A stretch of DNA of 64,000 nucleotides from Woeseiaceae bacterium (GTDB lineage: Bacteria > Pseudomonadota > Gammaproteobacteria > Steroidobacterales > Woeseiaceae), in contig JAJFKS010000017.1 in assembly GCA_021773115.1 (NCBI GenBank), forward strand, positions 124,001-188,000, read 5' to 3'. The position numbers and the translations under genes were made by a program. A model generated the notes under the pieces. The model made no database searches and had not been told where the DNA came from. It was given only the letters and a program-made list of their open reading frames with translations. Positions within the stretch are counted from its first letter, which is position 1; each line of letters starts with the position of its first letter. Below are positions 1-7,960 of this stretch, one piece after another.

Positions 1-20
1 CTCGTTGACGGTGAGTTGAT

Positions 21-611
21 TCACAGGCCGGAATAGATGTAGAAAAAGCAGGACAGCAGGAAAACGCTTACAAGAAGCTCAAGATTGCTGGAGAGGCTTT
101 TTTCAAGTGACCAGCGGCCACCGCCAGACTCTGAGCGTGGTCGCCTGAAATTAGGGACCAGGGCCGGTGTTTGTGCCGCGAATTCTCGCCACGCGGTACC
201 GAAAATATTGCATAGCTTGCGGTCCTCGTACTCGATCGCAGTCGGGTAAAAGAAGGCAATGAACAAGACGGCAACAAGAATTGTCCACCATAATCCGGAT
301 GCGGCACCGAATGCCATGATGATCAGAATATTGCCGACATAGAGCGGATGCCTCACAAAGGCGTACGGCCCATTTGTGGCCAACGCGCGATTCTTGATGA
401 TGAAGCCAGAAGCCCACATCCGAATACCGACACCTAACAATAGAATCGGTGTTACCGAATAGAACAGCCACGGAATCGGTTGAGCCACCACAGCAAACCA
501 CACCGCCAGAAGGAGGCCGATCGATTGCCGTGAACTTTCGTGATAGCGAAATTCCCGAATCGCATGTGGTAATCCGGATCGTGTTGGTAAGGACTGGGTG
601 CGATGAGACAT
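21..611 (-). CDS. ICMT/PEMT-family membrane methyltransferase
   Basis: A 196-residue integral membrane protein of the isoprenylcysteine carboxyl methyltransferase / phospholipid methyltransferase family, which transfers a methyl group from SAM to a lipid or lipid-linked substrate. The central stretch GPYAFVRHPLYVGN is the family hallmark (G-x-Y-x-x-x-R-H-P-x-Y-x-G), followed by two hydrophobic helices and a conserved Glu-Tyr pair (IEYEDRKL). The ATG at 611 has a GGGAGG ribosome site 8 nt upstream. It is divergent from citrate synthase. The C-terminal 20 residues form an extra hydrophobic segment. The substrate cannot be told from sequence. Confidence 0.82.
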   Translation of the reverse strand: MSHRTQSLPTRSGLPHAIREFRYHESSRQSIGLLLAVWFAVVAQPIPWLFYSVTPILLLGVGIRMWASGFIIKNRALATNGPYAFVRHPLYVGNILIIMAFGAASGLWWTILVAVLFIAFFYPTAIEYEDRKLCNIFGTAWREFAAQTPALVPNFRRPRSESGGGRWSLEKSLSSNLELLVSVFLLSCFFYIYSGL

Positions 612-864
612 GAAGAAACCTCCCGAGTTATGGCTTAGTTGCCGGTCAGCAAGGAAAGGTTACAAACAGTCACGGTGCCGACGGTATGCCAGCAGTTCGG
701 GCCGATCTTTCGACGATAAATCATCTGCAGTAATATTTTTCGGCGATCGTCGTTCTACTGTTGGGCAACCGTTTTGATGCTGTTCCGTTTCGGTTGCAAA
801 AGCGTAGTTTTCTGCATATCAGGTTCAGCAACCAGGATTGGCGCCAAGCAACAAGGGGATCACA

Positions 865-2166
865 GTGAACAACACCGCTGACACCGTTACAATTACCAAC
901 AACAATTCCGGCGACACAGTTACCCTGCCTCTTATGAGAGGAACTAAAGGTCCGGACGTCATCGATATCAGAAGGCTCTACGCCGAGTTCGGTTGCTTTA
1001 CCTATGACCCCGGATTTACATCGACGGCGAGTTGTGACTCGAAAATTACCTATATCGACGGCGGTGAGGGCGTACTGCTACATGGCGGATATCCGATCGA
1101 TCAACTGGCTGAAAAAGCGGATTTCCTGGAGGTGTGTTATTTGCTGCTGTTTGGAGAGTTGCCGAATGCTGAGGAGTTCAGTCGATATTCGGAGTCGGTG
1201 ACGCGCCACACCATGCTCCACGATCAACTGGCATCTCTGTTAAAGGGCTTCCGCCGCGATGCGCATCCGATGGCCGTAATGGTGGGTGTTGTTGGAGCGC
1301 TGTCGGCGTTTTATCACGACAAACTGGATATTTTTGATCCAGAGCAGCGCCGAATGGCCTCCATTCGATTGGTTGCAAAAATGCCGACAATTGCCGCCAT
1401 GGCTTACAAGTACACCATCGGCCAGCCGTTCGTACATCCTTCGAATTCGTTGTCGTATGCCGAAAACTTCCTGCGTATGACATTTGCTGTGCCGGCAGAG
1501 CCCTACATTAACAGCCCGGTCCTGTCTCGCGCTATGAACCGGATATTCGTCCTGCACGCAGACCATGAACAGAATGCTTCAACATCGACCGTCAGATTGG
1601 CCGGTTCGTCACAGGCGAATCCCTATGCAGTGATCTCCGCGGGAATCAGCTCGCTTTGGGGCCCGGCCCATGGCGGCGCAAATGAAGCTGTTCTAAAGAT
1701 GCTGGAGGAAATCGGTAGCAAGGATCGCATTGAAGAGTTCCTGCGACGTGCTAAAGACAAGAACGATCCGTTTCGGCTGATGGGTTTCGGGCATCGTGTC
1801 TACAAGAACCATGACCCCCGCGCGCGGGTTCTGAAGGAATCCGCCGAAGAGGTGCTGACCGAGCTGGGGGTTCGCGATGATCCGCTGTTTGCATTAGCGA
1901 TGGAGCTTGAACAAATAGCACTTGATGACGACTATTTCATTGAAAAAAAGCTGTTTCCCAATGTTGATTTCTATTCAGGAATAATTCTCAAAGCGATGGG
2001 CTTCCCGACATCGATGTTTACTGTCTTGTTCGCTGTTGCACGCACCGCCGGCTGGGTCGCACAATGGAACGAAATGAGCGGTGACACCGGTCAGAAAATA
2101 GGTCGCCCTCGGCAGCTTTATGTTGGCGAATTACAAAGAAACTTCGTGCCTTTGGACGCGCGTTGA
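865..2166 (+). CDS. gltA: Citrate synthase (type II)
   Basis: Condenses oxaloacetate and acetyl-CoA to citrate, the first step of the TCA cycle, in the cytoplasm. The reading frame is open from a TTG at 838, but the GTG at 865 has AAGGGG 6 nt upstream and gives 433 residues, close to the usual 427-437 of the hexameric Gram-negative enzyme. The catalytic triad is visible: His269 in [10 protein letters not shown], His310 in [10 protein letters not shown] and Asp368 in NVDFYSG, matching His264/His305/Asp362 of the E. coli protein. It stands alone; the next gene follows after 55 nt on the same strand. Confidence 0.97.
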   Translation: MNNTADTVTITNNNSGDTVTLPLMRGTKGPDVIDIRRLYAEFGCFTYDPGFTSTASCDSKITYIDGGEGVLLHGGYPIDQLAEKADFLEVCYLLLFGELPNAEEFSRYSESVTRHTMLHDQLASLLKGFRRDAHPMAVMVGVVGALSAFYHDKLDIFDPEQRRMASIRLVAKMPTIAAMAYKYTIGQPFVHPSNSLSYAENFLRMTFAVPAEPYINSPVLSRAMNRIFVLHADHEQNASTSTVRLAGSSQANPYAVISAGISSLWGPAHGGANEAVLKMLEEIGSKDRIEEFLRRAKDKNDPFRLMGFGHRVYKNHDPRARVLKESAEEVLTELGVRDDPLFALAMELEQIALDDDYFIEKKLFPNVDFYSGIILKAMGFPTSMFTVLFAVARTAGWVAQWNEMSGDTGQKIGRPRQLYVGELQRNFVPLDAR

Positions 2167-2221
2167 GCGACACCGCTAGTACCTGCCATGTTTCGTGGCA
2201 GCGGACCGGAGAAACATGCAA

Positions 2222-2986
2222 ATGCCAAGACTAAAGGTCAGTTTCAAGAATAAGGATGGCCTTGATCTCGCCGGCATGCTCGAGTTGCCGGAAAAAGATG
2301 TCCTGGCATATGCTTTATTTGCACATTGTTTTACCTGTACCAAGGACATTACAGCAGCGTCCAGGATCAACAGAGCTCTCGCGGCTCGGCAAATTGGCGT
2401 ATTGCGATTTGACTTCACCGGACTCGGAAACAGCGATGGCGATTTCGCGAACACAAATTTTTCGTCCAACGTTGAAGACCTGGTTTCGGCCGCCGATTTT
2501 CTGCGCAAGAATTTTCAGGCACCGGCGCTGTTAATCGGCCACAGCCTCGGCGGTGCGGCCGTCCTTCGAGCCGCACGGCAGGTTCCAGAGGCCACTGGCG
2601 TTGTCACAATCGGCGCGCCGGCCGACCCGGAGCACGTAGCAAAGCAATTTCAGTGTCAGCTGGAAACCATTCGCGAACACGGCGTCGGCGACGTGATGCT
2701 AGCCGGGCGAAAATTTACGATAAAGAAGCAATTCCTCGACGATATCTCGTCTCAGAATTTGCATGAGGCGGTCACAAGTCTTGCGAAGGCATTGTTGGTA
2801 TTTCACTCACCAACGGACGAGCTTGTACCGATTCGAGAAGCTGCGTCAATATTTCAGGCCGCGAAACATCCAAAGAGTTTTGTTTCACTGGATACGGCTG
2901 ATCACTTGCTAAGCAAGGCTTCAGATGCCGAATACGTCGGGGCAGTTATCGCCGCGTGGGCCGGCCGATTTCTCCATAGTCGCTAA
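2222..2986 (+). CDS. Alpha/beta hydrolase without OsmC partner domain
   Basis: A 254-residue serine hydrolase. The sequence AHCFTCTKD after the second strand, [13 protein letters not shown] and the nucleophile elbow GHSLGG (Ser108) match the N-terminal half of the known alpha/beta hydrolase-OsmC fusion proteins; the acid and base are probably in SPTDELVP and TADHLL. Those fusions run to about 400 residues and continue into an OsmC peroxiredoxin domain; here the gene stops after the hydrolase and no OsmC domain follows. GGAG precedes ATG codons at 2216 and 2222; 2222 has the better spacing. Substrate unknown. Confidence 0.8.
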   Translation: MPRLKVSFKNKDGLDLAGMLELPEKDVLAYALFAHCFTCTKDITAASRINRALAARQIGVLRFDFTGLGNSDGDFANTNFSSNVEDLVSAADFLRKNFQAPALLIGHSLGGAAVLRAARQVPEATGVVTIGAPADPEHVAKQFQCQLETIREHGVGDVMLAGRKFTIKKQFLDDISSQNLHEAVTSLAKALLVFHSPTDELVPIREAASIFQAAKHPKSFVSLDTADHLLSKASDAEYVGAVIAAWAGRFLHSR

Positions 2987-3035
2987 CGACGCAAATATCG
3001 ATAAGCGTCGCAATGGAGCATAAGGAAACACTACT

Positions 3036-4115
3036 ATGAATTCTACAATCGATGTCACGGCCGGAACGCATGGGATTTATACAAGACTGACAGTCCTATG
3101 GCTCGCGCTTTTGATCGGATTGACAAGCAATAGCGCATCAGCGGCAAGGGCTGGTAAGGATTTAAGCGATTTGTATTCCAAGCTAAAGCCGTCTGTTGTG
3201 ACAATACACGGTATTGATACCAGGGCGGGAACCGGGTCGGTTGGTAGCGGTGTCATCGTTGACAAGTCCGGGAGAATTTTTACCGCATCGCATGTTGTAC
3301 ATTCTGCCGATCGGATAGTAGTCACACTTGCGAACGGAGTGAAATTGCCAGCGGACGTCGTCGCGTCAAATCAGGGCGCCGACATAGCATTGTTGAAACT
3401 AAAGTCGACGCCGAGCAATCTGGTTGTCGCGAAACTTGGCGATTCCGATACGGCAAAAATCGGTTCACAAGTCATCGTGATCGGTGCGCCGTTTGGTCTG
3501 GCACACTCCTTGTCTGTGGGCTATATCAGTGGACGCGTGAATAACGGGCAGGTCGCCGAAGGCGAATTGGTTGACGTCATTCAGACCGATGCCGCGATCA
3601 ACCAGGGAAATTCGGGTGGTCCGTTGTTCGATCTGGACGGCAATGTGATTGGCATTGTTAGCTCGATATTATCGCGCGGCGGTGGCTCGGATGGTATTGG
3701 CTTTGCTGTGGCGATTAATCCGACCAGACGAATATTGCTCGAAAATTCAATGTTTTGGACAGGCTTCGAGGGAGTCTTTCTAGGGCCTGAGTTCGCTGCA
3801 AGCCTGAACGTGGCACAAGGTGGTGGCCTCCTGGTCCAGCACGTACAAAGCGATTCGATTGCCGACCGGGCGGGCCTTCTTGGGGGCTCTGTTCACGCCA
3901 GGCTTTTTGACCGCGATATCTTGCTCGGCGGCGATATCATCCTGTCAATTCAGGGGGCAAGCTGCACTTCGCCACATGATTTCTCCACCATCAGGGCGGA
4001 GCTAAGTACTCTCTCACCAAACGAAACCTTTTCAATGGTCGTATTGCGAAACGGCAAACAGGTAACGCTCACCGGCTACGTGAACGCGGCGGTCTGGAAT
4101 GGAAAGCTGAACTGA
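3036..4115 (+). CDS. HtrA/DegS-like trypsin-fold serine protease
   Basis: A 359-residue exported protease, probably periplasmic. An N-terminal hydrophobic stretch (about residues 20-37, ending NSASAARA) acts as signal peptide or anchor. The chymotrypsin-like domain shows all three catalytic residues: His86 in TASHVVH, Asp116 in GADIALLKL and Ser193 in GNSGGPL. Residues about 250-345 form a single PDZ-like domain (GGLLVQHVQSDSIADRAGL, GDIILSIQG). One PDZ places it nearer DegS than DegP. AAGGA lies 10 nt before the ATG. No sigma-E regulators are adjacent, so a role in envelope stress is inference. Confidence 0.88.
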   Translation: MNSTIDVTAGTHGIYTRLTVLWLALLIGLTSNSASAARAGKDLSDLYSKLKPSVVTIHGIDTRAGTGSVGSGVIVDKSGRIFTASHVVHSADRIVVTLANGVKLPADVVASNQGADIALLKLKSTPSNLVVAKLGDSDTAKIGSQVIVIGAPFGLAHSLSVGYISGRVNNGQVAEGELVDVIQTDAAINQGNSGGPLFDLDGNVIGIVSSILSRGGGSDGIGFAVAINPTRRILLENSMFWTGFEGVFLGPEFAASLNVAQGGGLLVQHVQSDSIADRAGLLGGSVHARLFDRDILLGGDIILSIQGASCTSPHDFSTIRAELSTLSPNETFSMVVLRNGKQVTLTGYVNAAVWNGKLN

Positions 4116-4156
4116 AACCCAAGAGTTTCTCAAGTGCGAGCCCGTGTAGCCCGGCA

Positions 4157-5092
4157 CTAATCAGGCGTTACAACCTGGCATAGCAAATCCTCGGCGACGA
4201 TGACCGGTCCTGAATAACGGCCACGGACGATGTTTATGTTGTCGTCAAGCATACTGAGGCTGCGGGCCATAAAATGGCTGAGGATAAGCATTTTTGCGCG
4301 CGATCGGCCGGCAATTTTCCCGATCTTGCTTGGCTGTGCATGAAGCTGGCGCGCTGCGGCGGATGTGCTCTCAGAAACGGCCATGTGCATCACCAATACA
4401 TCCGCGTCCACCGCAAACTTCGCAAAGCGCGGGTCCTTGCCGTTCTGATCACCGGCAAAAACAATGACGGTATCGTCAATACGCACGCGAAAAGCCAGTG
4501 CTGGAACAATTCCGTGTGGCACCCGAATCGCGTCGACCTGAATCTGTGATGCCAGATTGTCGAACACAGTTACGGCAGTTGCACCACCGACCTCAGTCGC
4601 CAGCAGCCGCGGCAAACCGCCGTCGCCATTCCGGTAGCCGGACAGGTATCGATACGCACCATTGTTCTCGTCCAGAAGCTGGTCGAGAAAAGATCGTAGC
4701 CCGGGAAACAGGGTGCTACCTGTGGGACCAGCAATAATTAGTTCGCGACTTCGGCTTGAAAAGTACCCTGATTTCAGCAGTGCGGCCAAATCGGTGGAAT
4801 GATCGACATGCAGATGACTCAAGCCGACGAACTCCAAATCTTCGAATTGCGCCGACGCTTCAGCGAAGCGCAGGAATGCGCCGCCGCCAGCGTCGATGAG
4901 TATACGTGAGGTACCGTCTACCCAGACCAGGTATGCCGACGAGGCACGGGCGTCATCGGCTATGGGCCCTCCTGAGCCGAGCACCTGCACGGCAACACCG
5001 GCGGCGGGCGGGCATTCTGTAGCCGTGGCGATAGTCGCCTGAAGGGCAATCAGACCGAGCATGCAGTTTTGAACCAGGATCTTATACATCAT
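4157..5092 (-). CDS. Secreted metallo-beta-lactamase fold hydrolase
   Basis: A 311-residue MBL-fold protein with a signal peptide (hydrophobic residues 8-24, cleavage after ATATA or so). The zinc motif HxHxDH is present as SHLHVDH (His93, His95, Asp97, His98), with downstream ligands in VPHG, FAGDQNG and the last His in LSHFMAR. The AGPTG and long loop pattern resembles arylsulfatase/cyclic-nucleotide phosphodiesterase-type members rather than antibiotic lactamases. It would act in the periplasm. It converges with the HtrA-like gene, 41 nt apart. The substrate is unknown. Confidence 0.82.
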   Translation of the reverse strand: MMYKILVQNCMLGLIALQATIATATECPPAAGVAVQVLGSGGPIADDARASSAYLVWVDGTSRILIDAGGGAFLRFAEASAQFEDLEFVGLSHLHVDHSTDLAALLKSGYFSSRSRELIIAGPTGSTLFPGLRSFLDQLLDENNGAYRYLSGYRNGDGGLPRLLATEVGGATAVTVFDNLASQIQVDAIRVPHGIVPALAFRVRIDDTVIVFAGDQNGKDPRFAKFAVDADVLVMHMAVSESTSAAARQLHAQPSKIGKIAGRSRAKMLILSHFMARSLSMLDDNINIVRGRYSGPVIVAEDLLCQVVTPD

Positions 5093-5184
5093 GTGACATT
5101 TATTCCGAGCAGTACCGTGGTGCGAAGCGAAAAGCGCGCTATGTCACGGAGTAACTCCGTCGTCAATCTGTCGCCCGTGCGTTT

Positions 5185-5556
5185 CTAACATGTCCTGCAC
5201 GAACTTCGAAATCGCAGGTATGAAAGCGCGGCCATGACAAAAAACACAGCAGACATCGCGAATGTGAAGTAATCGAATTGTAGCCTGGTTATTGACGTAT
5301 AGAGGCCGACGGCTAAGAGTATCAGGCCGAAAAGTGCGTAGCTGTAAACAGAAACCGGAATATTCACTCCGGGCCCCATTCCCAGGCTTTGTTTCAGGCG
5401 CTCCTGAACGAGTGATTCCAGTTGCAGTGCGTCTTTGCAAACTGAACTACACGCAACTCTTTGCCCTGAAACTTCACAGCAATCGGCACACACAGCTTTT
5501 CCACAGTTTCGGCAAACTGCGACTGCGGCTCGGTTTTGATGTTGGTAACAGTGCAT
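5185..5556 (-). CDS. Small B-box zinc-finger membrane protein
   Basis: A 123-residue protein with an N-terminal B-box-like zinc finger: Cys3, His6, Cys15, Cys18, Cys23, Cys26/27, then GQRVACSSVC giving two more cysteines. Residues about 70-115 form two hydrophobic helices (SYALFGLILLAVGLY and FTFAMSAVFFVMAAL), and a last Cys pair sits at the C-terminus. B-box plus two membrane segments is a recurrent layout in uncharacterised bacterial proteins. It lies between the MBL protein and the PagL-like gene on the same strand with gaps of about 90-120 nt. No function is assigned. Confidence 0.7.
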   Translation of the reverse strand: MHCYQHQNRAAVAVCRNCGKAVCADCCEVSGQRVACSSVCKDALQLESLVQERLKQSLGMGPGVNIPVSVYSYALFGLILLAVGLYTSITRLQFDYFTFAMSAVFFVMAALSYLRFRSSCRTC

Positions 5557-5672
5557 TCTTCAGTACTCTTCAACATGATTCCCCGGATGTTGCCCTGGAA
5601 TGGCAACGCGAAACCAGATTAACGCTAGCAAGGGGTGCTACAGCCAGTACATCCAACCATGACACTTCCTGA

Positions 5673-6404
5673 TTAACGCACCGACCAGAATACAAGGTCC
5701 AGACCAATCATGTTGGTTCCTGGATTGGTGTGGTTAATACCGCCATTTGAGATGTGCTGGTAGCGAAGGCTCAACGCATGCGCGTTCTGCCGTCCAAACC
5801 GCATTCCGAGCGCAATGTGGGAGGTGAAGTTCAATGATGTGCCGAGATCTCTGCCGCCAAAACGGGAGCCGTCGATAACTGTCGGGCTAAGGCCGACATC
5901 AACGAACATGGGTAGTCGCCAGCGTTGATTGGTAAAACGTATTGCCGGGCCTAGTGATGCAAAATTTCGAGCTTCGTCGCCGAGTTCAAATCGCCCAAGC
6001 TCAAGTGTTATGCGTGGGTCGGCCGTCACATCGGGCCAGGGCAACCACGACATCGGCAAACTGAAGTCGAGGAACAAAGCATATTGATTCAGGCGTTCAA
6101 ACTGGCCGCCGTCGGCTGTCGCCGTCCGGAAACCGATACGGCTAAGGTCGCCAATCAACGGCAGTTTAAAAAGATCCGTGTCTTCCGGGTCAAAAGGTAT
6201 AGATTGGATTTGGGTGCCTGTGGTCGACTGCGCCAAATGGGAGATTGAGACCGCAGAGGGTTCGTGTCTGTCGAACGGGTCCAATGCATGCAATGGATCC
6301 ACAGGCGAAGCGGATGGTTCCGCCAGGCTCGTATGGGACACGAGCATTAGCATCGAGAACCCGATAAGTTTCCTCGCTGAACTGAATTTGTTCCAGGTCG
6401 CCAT
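5673..6404 (-). CDS. PagL-like lipid A 3-O-deacylase
   Basis: A 243-residue outer membrane beta-barrel that resembles acyloxyacyl hydrolases of the PagL family, which remove the 3-O acyl chain of lipid A. The C-terminal signature RYQHISNGGINHTNPG contains the His-x-Ser catalytic pair and the following Asn, and the chain ends in an aromatic strand (LVFWSVR). The ORF is open from 6497, but the ATG at 6404 starts a good signal peptide (MATWNKF...MLVSHTSLA). The protein is longer than classic PagL (about 150-175 residues), with about 70 extra residues before the barrel. Confidence 0.75.
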   Translation of the reverse strand: MATWNKFSSARKLIGFSMLMLVSHTSLAEPSASPVDPLHALDPFDRHEPSAVSISHLAQSTTGTQIQSIPFDPEDTDLFKLPLIGDLSRIGFRTATADGGQFERLNQYALFLDFSLPMSWLPWPDVTADPRITLELGRFELGDEARNFASLGPAIRFTNQRWRLPMFVDVGLSPTVIDGSRFGGRDLGTSLNFTSHIALGMRFGRQNAHALSLRYQHISNGGINHTNPGTNMIGLDLVFWSVR

Positions 6405-6561
6405 TGTCGATTTGTAGCCTTTTGTTTGGTCAGTTGCGGGCGAACATTCTTCATGCAATATTCGTCCGGCCCACCAGATAGTTGCCGGTGAGCTCAAAAA
6501 GGTTACTGGTGTGATTAGCGCGCAGTGTCATGCAGGCACAGCGAACCTGAAAACAACGAAG

Positions 6562-6819
6562 CTATTTATCCGAGTCGGTCTTGTGCCGATGTGCCAGGGC
6601 TGCTTTGATCAGTTCGTCCGGAACAAAGTCGGGTACCGGCTCATTCGGATCGTCGAAAGCCTGTTTTCCCAACGCGATCGTCTGCTGGTACTGGCGTACA
6701 TACTTCTTGCAATCTCGACACATTTTCAGGTGCAACCAGCAGTTCAGTTTTTCGCGGAACGGTAGGTCGCGCTCGAGAAAATCGATCATGAATTCGTCAA
6801 ATTGCTTGCAGGTCAGCAT
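6562..6819 (-). CDS. Zinc-finger anti-sigma factor
   Basis: An 85-residue soluble anti-sigma protein. It carries the ZAS motif His-x3-Cys-x2-Cys (HLKMCRDC, residues about 30-37) with an N-terminal Cys in MLTCKQFDEF. No membrane helix follows, so it is cytoplasmic. The ATG begins one nucleotide after the sigma factor stop codon, which implies translational coupling. Known relatives hold the ECF sigma factor inactive and some release it on redox change; here the signal is unknown. Confidence 0.85.
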   Translation of the reverse strand: MLTCKQFDEFMIDFLERDLPFREKLNCWLHLKMCRDCKKYVRQYQQTIALGKQAFDDPNEPVPDFVPDELIKAALAHRHKTDSDK

Positions 6820-6820
6820 G

Positions 6821-7483
6821 TCAGTTCAGACGCTCTAATTCGGGCTGCAAGAGGGTTTTCAGTGCCGATCGAGCGCGATGAAGGCGAGTTTTCACGGCAT
6901 GAATCTTGATACCTAATTTCTCGGCGGTTTCCTGTGTTGAGTATCCATCAATATCACGCAGTAACAAGATTGTCCTGTAGTCATCCGGCAATTCATAAAT
7001 CTTGCTGCGTACAACAGACTTGGTCTGCGATTGATCGATTCTCTCACCGGCATCTACAAATCCTGCAGGCTCAAATGACGCAACTCTTTTTCCACTTTCA
7101 TCAAATTCCGGCAGCAGATGATCAATGGACTCTTCTCGGCGGCGACCGTTCGTGCGAATGTGCATCAGGCATTGGTTGACAGTAATTGCGCGTAGCCAGG
7201 TTCCCAGTGACGAACGCTCTTCAAATCGGTCAATATTATTAAACGCCGCAATGAATGTGTCTTGAAAGCAGTCGGCGGCATCGGCTTCAGAACGAAGGTA
7301 GCGCTTCGTGACGGCAAGTACTCTGGAACCGAACCGGCGCACAAAAATGTCGTAGCAACGATTCTCACCCTGTCGCATGCAGTCGATCAATGCATGATCG
7401 TCTGGAACCACGCGGTCGGTCCCGGCCTGGTTCGTCGTATCGGGTGACTCGTTCATTTCGTTATTCTGGTACGCCATTACCAT
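6821..7483 (-). CDS. ECF-type RNA polymerase sigma factor
   Basis: A 220-residue sigma-70 family factor of the ECF group. Region 2 runs through YDIFVRRFGSRVLAVTKRYL, the ADCFQDTFIAAF helix and RFEERSSLGTWLRAI; region 4 has LPDDYRTILLLRDIDGYS and the helix-turn-helix TQETAEKLGIKIHAVKTRLHRAR. The ATG at 7483 has GAGG 8 nt upstream; an in-frame TTG at 7486 and ATG at 7477 are alternatives. It is co-transcribed with its anti-sigma factor and divergent from a 43-codon gene. Confidence 0.9.
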   Translation of the reverse strand: MVMAYQNNEMNESPDTTNQAGTDRVVPDDHALIDCMRQGENRCYDIFVRRFGSRVLAVTKRYLRSEADAADCFQDTFIAAFNNIDRFEERSSLGTWLRAITVNQCLMHIRTNGRRREESIDHLLPEFDESGKRVASFEPAGFVDAGERIDQSQTKSVVRSKIYELPDDYRTILLLRDIDGYSTQETAEKLGIKIHAVKTRLHRARSALKTLLQPELERLN

Positions 7484-7500
7484 CAAGATACCTCAGGCTA

Positions 7501-7529
7501 TCCTGACAAAGCATCTACTTGAGAAGTTC
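7501..7529 (-). promoter_or_regulatory. Candidate ECF-type autoregulatory promoter
   Basis: On the minus strand GAACTT (7529-7524) is separated by 17 nt from TCAGGA (7506-7501). GAAC-type -35 boxes with TCnnA-like -10 boxes are typical for ECF sigma factors of the RpoE type. It faces the sigma gene. The start site it implies falls only about 10 nt before the ATG, barely covering the ribosome site, which weakens the call. Confidence 0.3.
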
Positions 7530-7682
7530 ACTTCGCGACTATCTCTCGGGTTTGCATGACGGTTGGTAACCTTTTGCGAGGACGCGGCAACTAAGTATAC
7601 AACGACAGTCATGAAGTGATTGTCGCTTGAACTGGCAAGAACGTAATAGTACGACCATCGATTCAAAACGGAGGGTGCAGAA

Positions 7683-7814
7683 ATGACAAATATGCGCAGG
7701 GGTATTGGCGCGGGCCTGGCTGCACCAGTGATGACCTTAATGTTACCTGTAATTTATGGGGCTGTACTGGGCTTTGCGTACGCGAAGCTTGACAAAGGCA
7801 CAGCCAAAGTCTGA
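7683..7814 (+). CDS. 43-residue single-pass membrane peptide
   Basis: A short gene with an excellent ribosome site (GGAGGG, 7 nt before the ATG). The peptide begins MTNMRRGIGAGLAAP, continues through a hydrophobic stretch of about 22 residues (VMTLMLPVIYGAVLGFAYA) and ends in a charged tail KLDKGTAKV. This gives a plausible inner membrane peptide with the basic N-terminus in the cytoplasm. It is divergent from the ECF sigma/anti-sigma pair, 199 nt apart, so it may be a target of that sigma factor. I do not recognise a family. Confidence 0.6.
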   Translation: MTNMRRGIGAGLAAPVMTLMLPVIYGAVLGFAYAKLDKGTAKV

Positions 7815-7960
7815 ATGACAATTGCCATTAACAGTAATCGTCATTCAAACCCACACCGATCTCGCTGGCTGGCGCCAGGCTATGCTCCCGCAGTCCTCCC
7901 AGTGCTCAGCTGGACTGGCGCCCGTTGGCGAACCACATCGCCGATTACCGACACTACCGA

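Noticed and set aside
7653..7667. ECF promoter for the 43-residue peptide
   Set aside because: GAACGT and TCAAAA can be paired at 18 nt, but the start site would fall inside the ribosome site.
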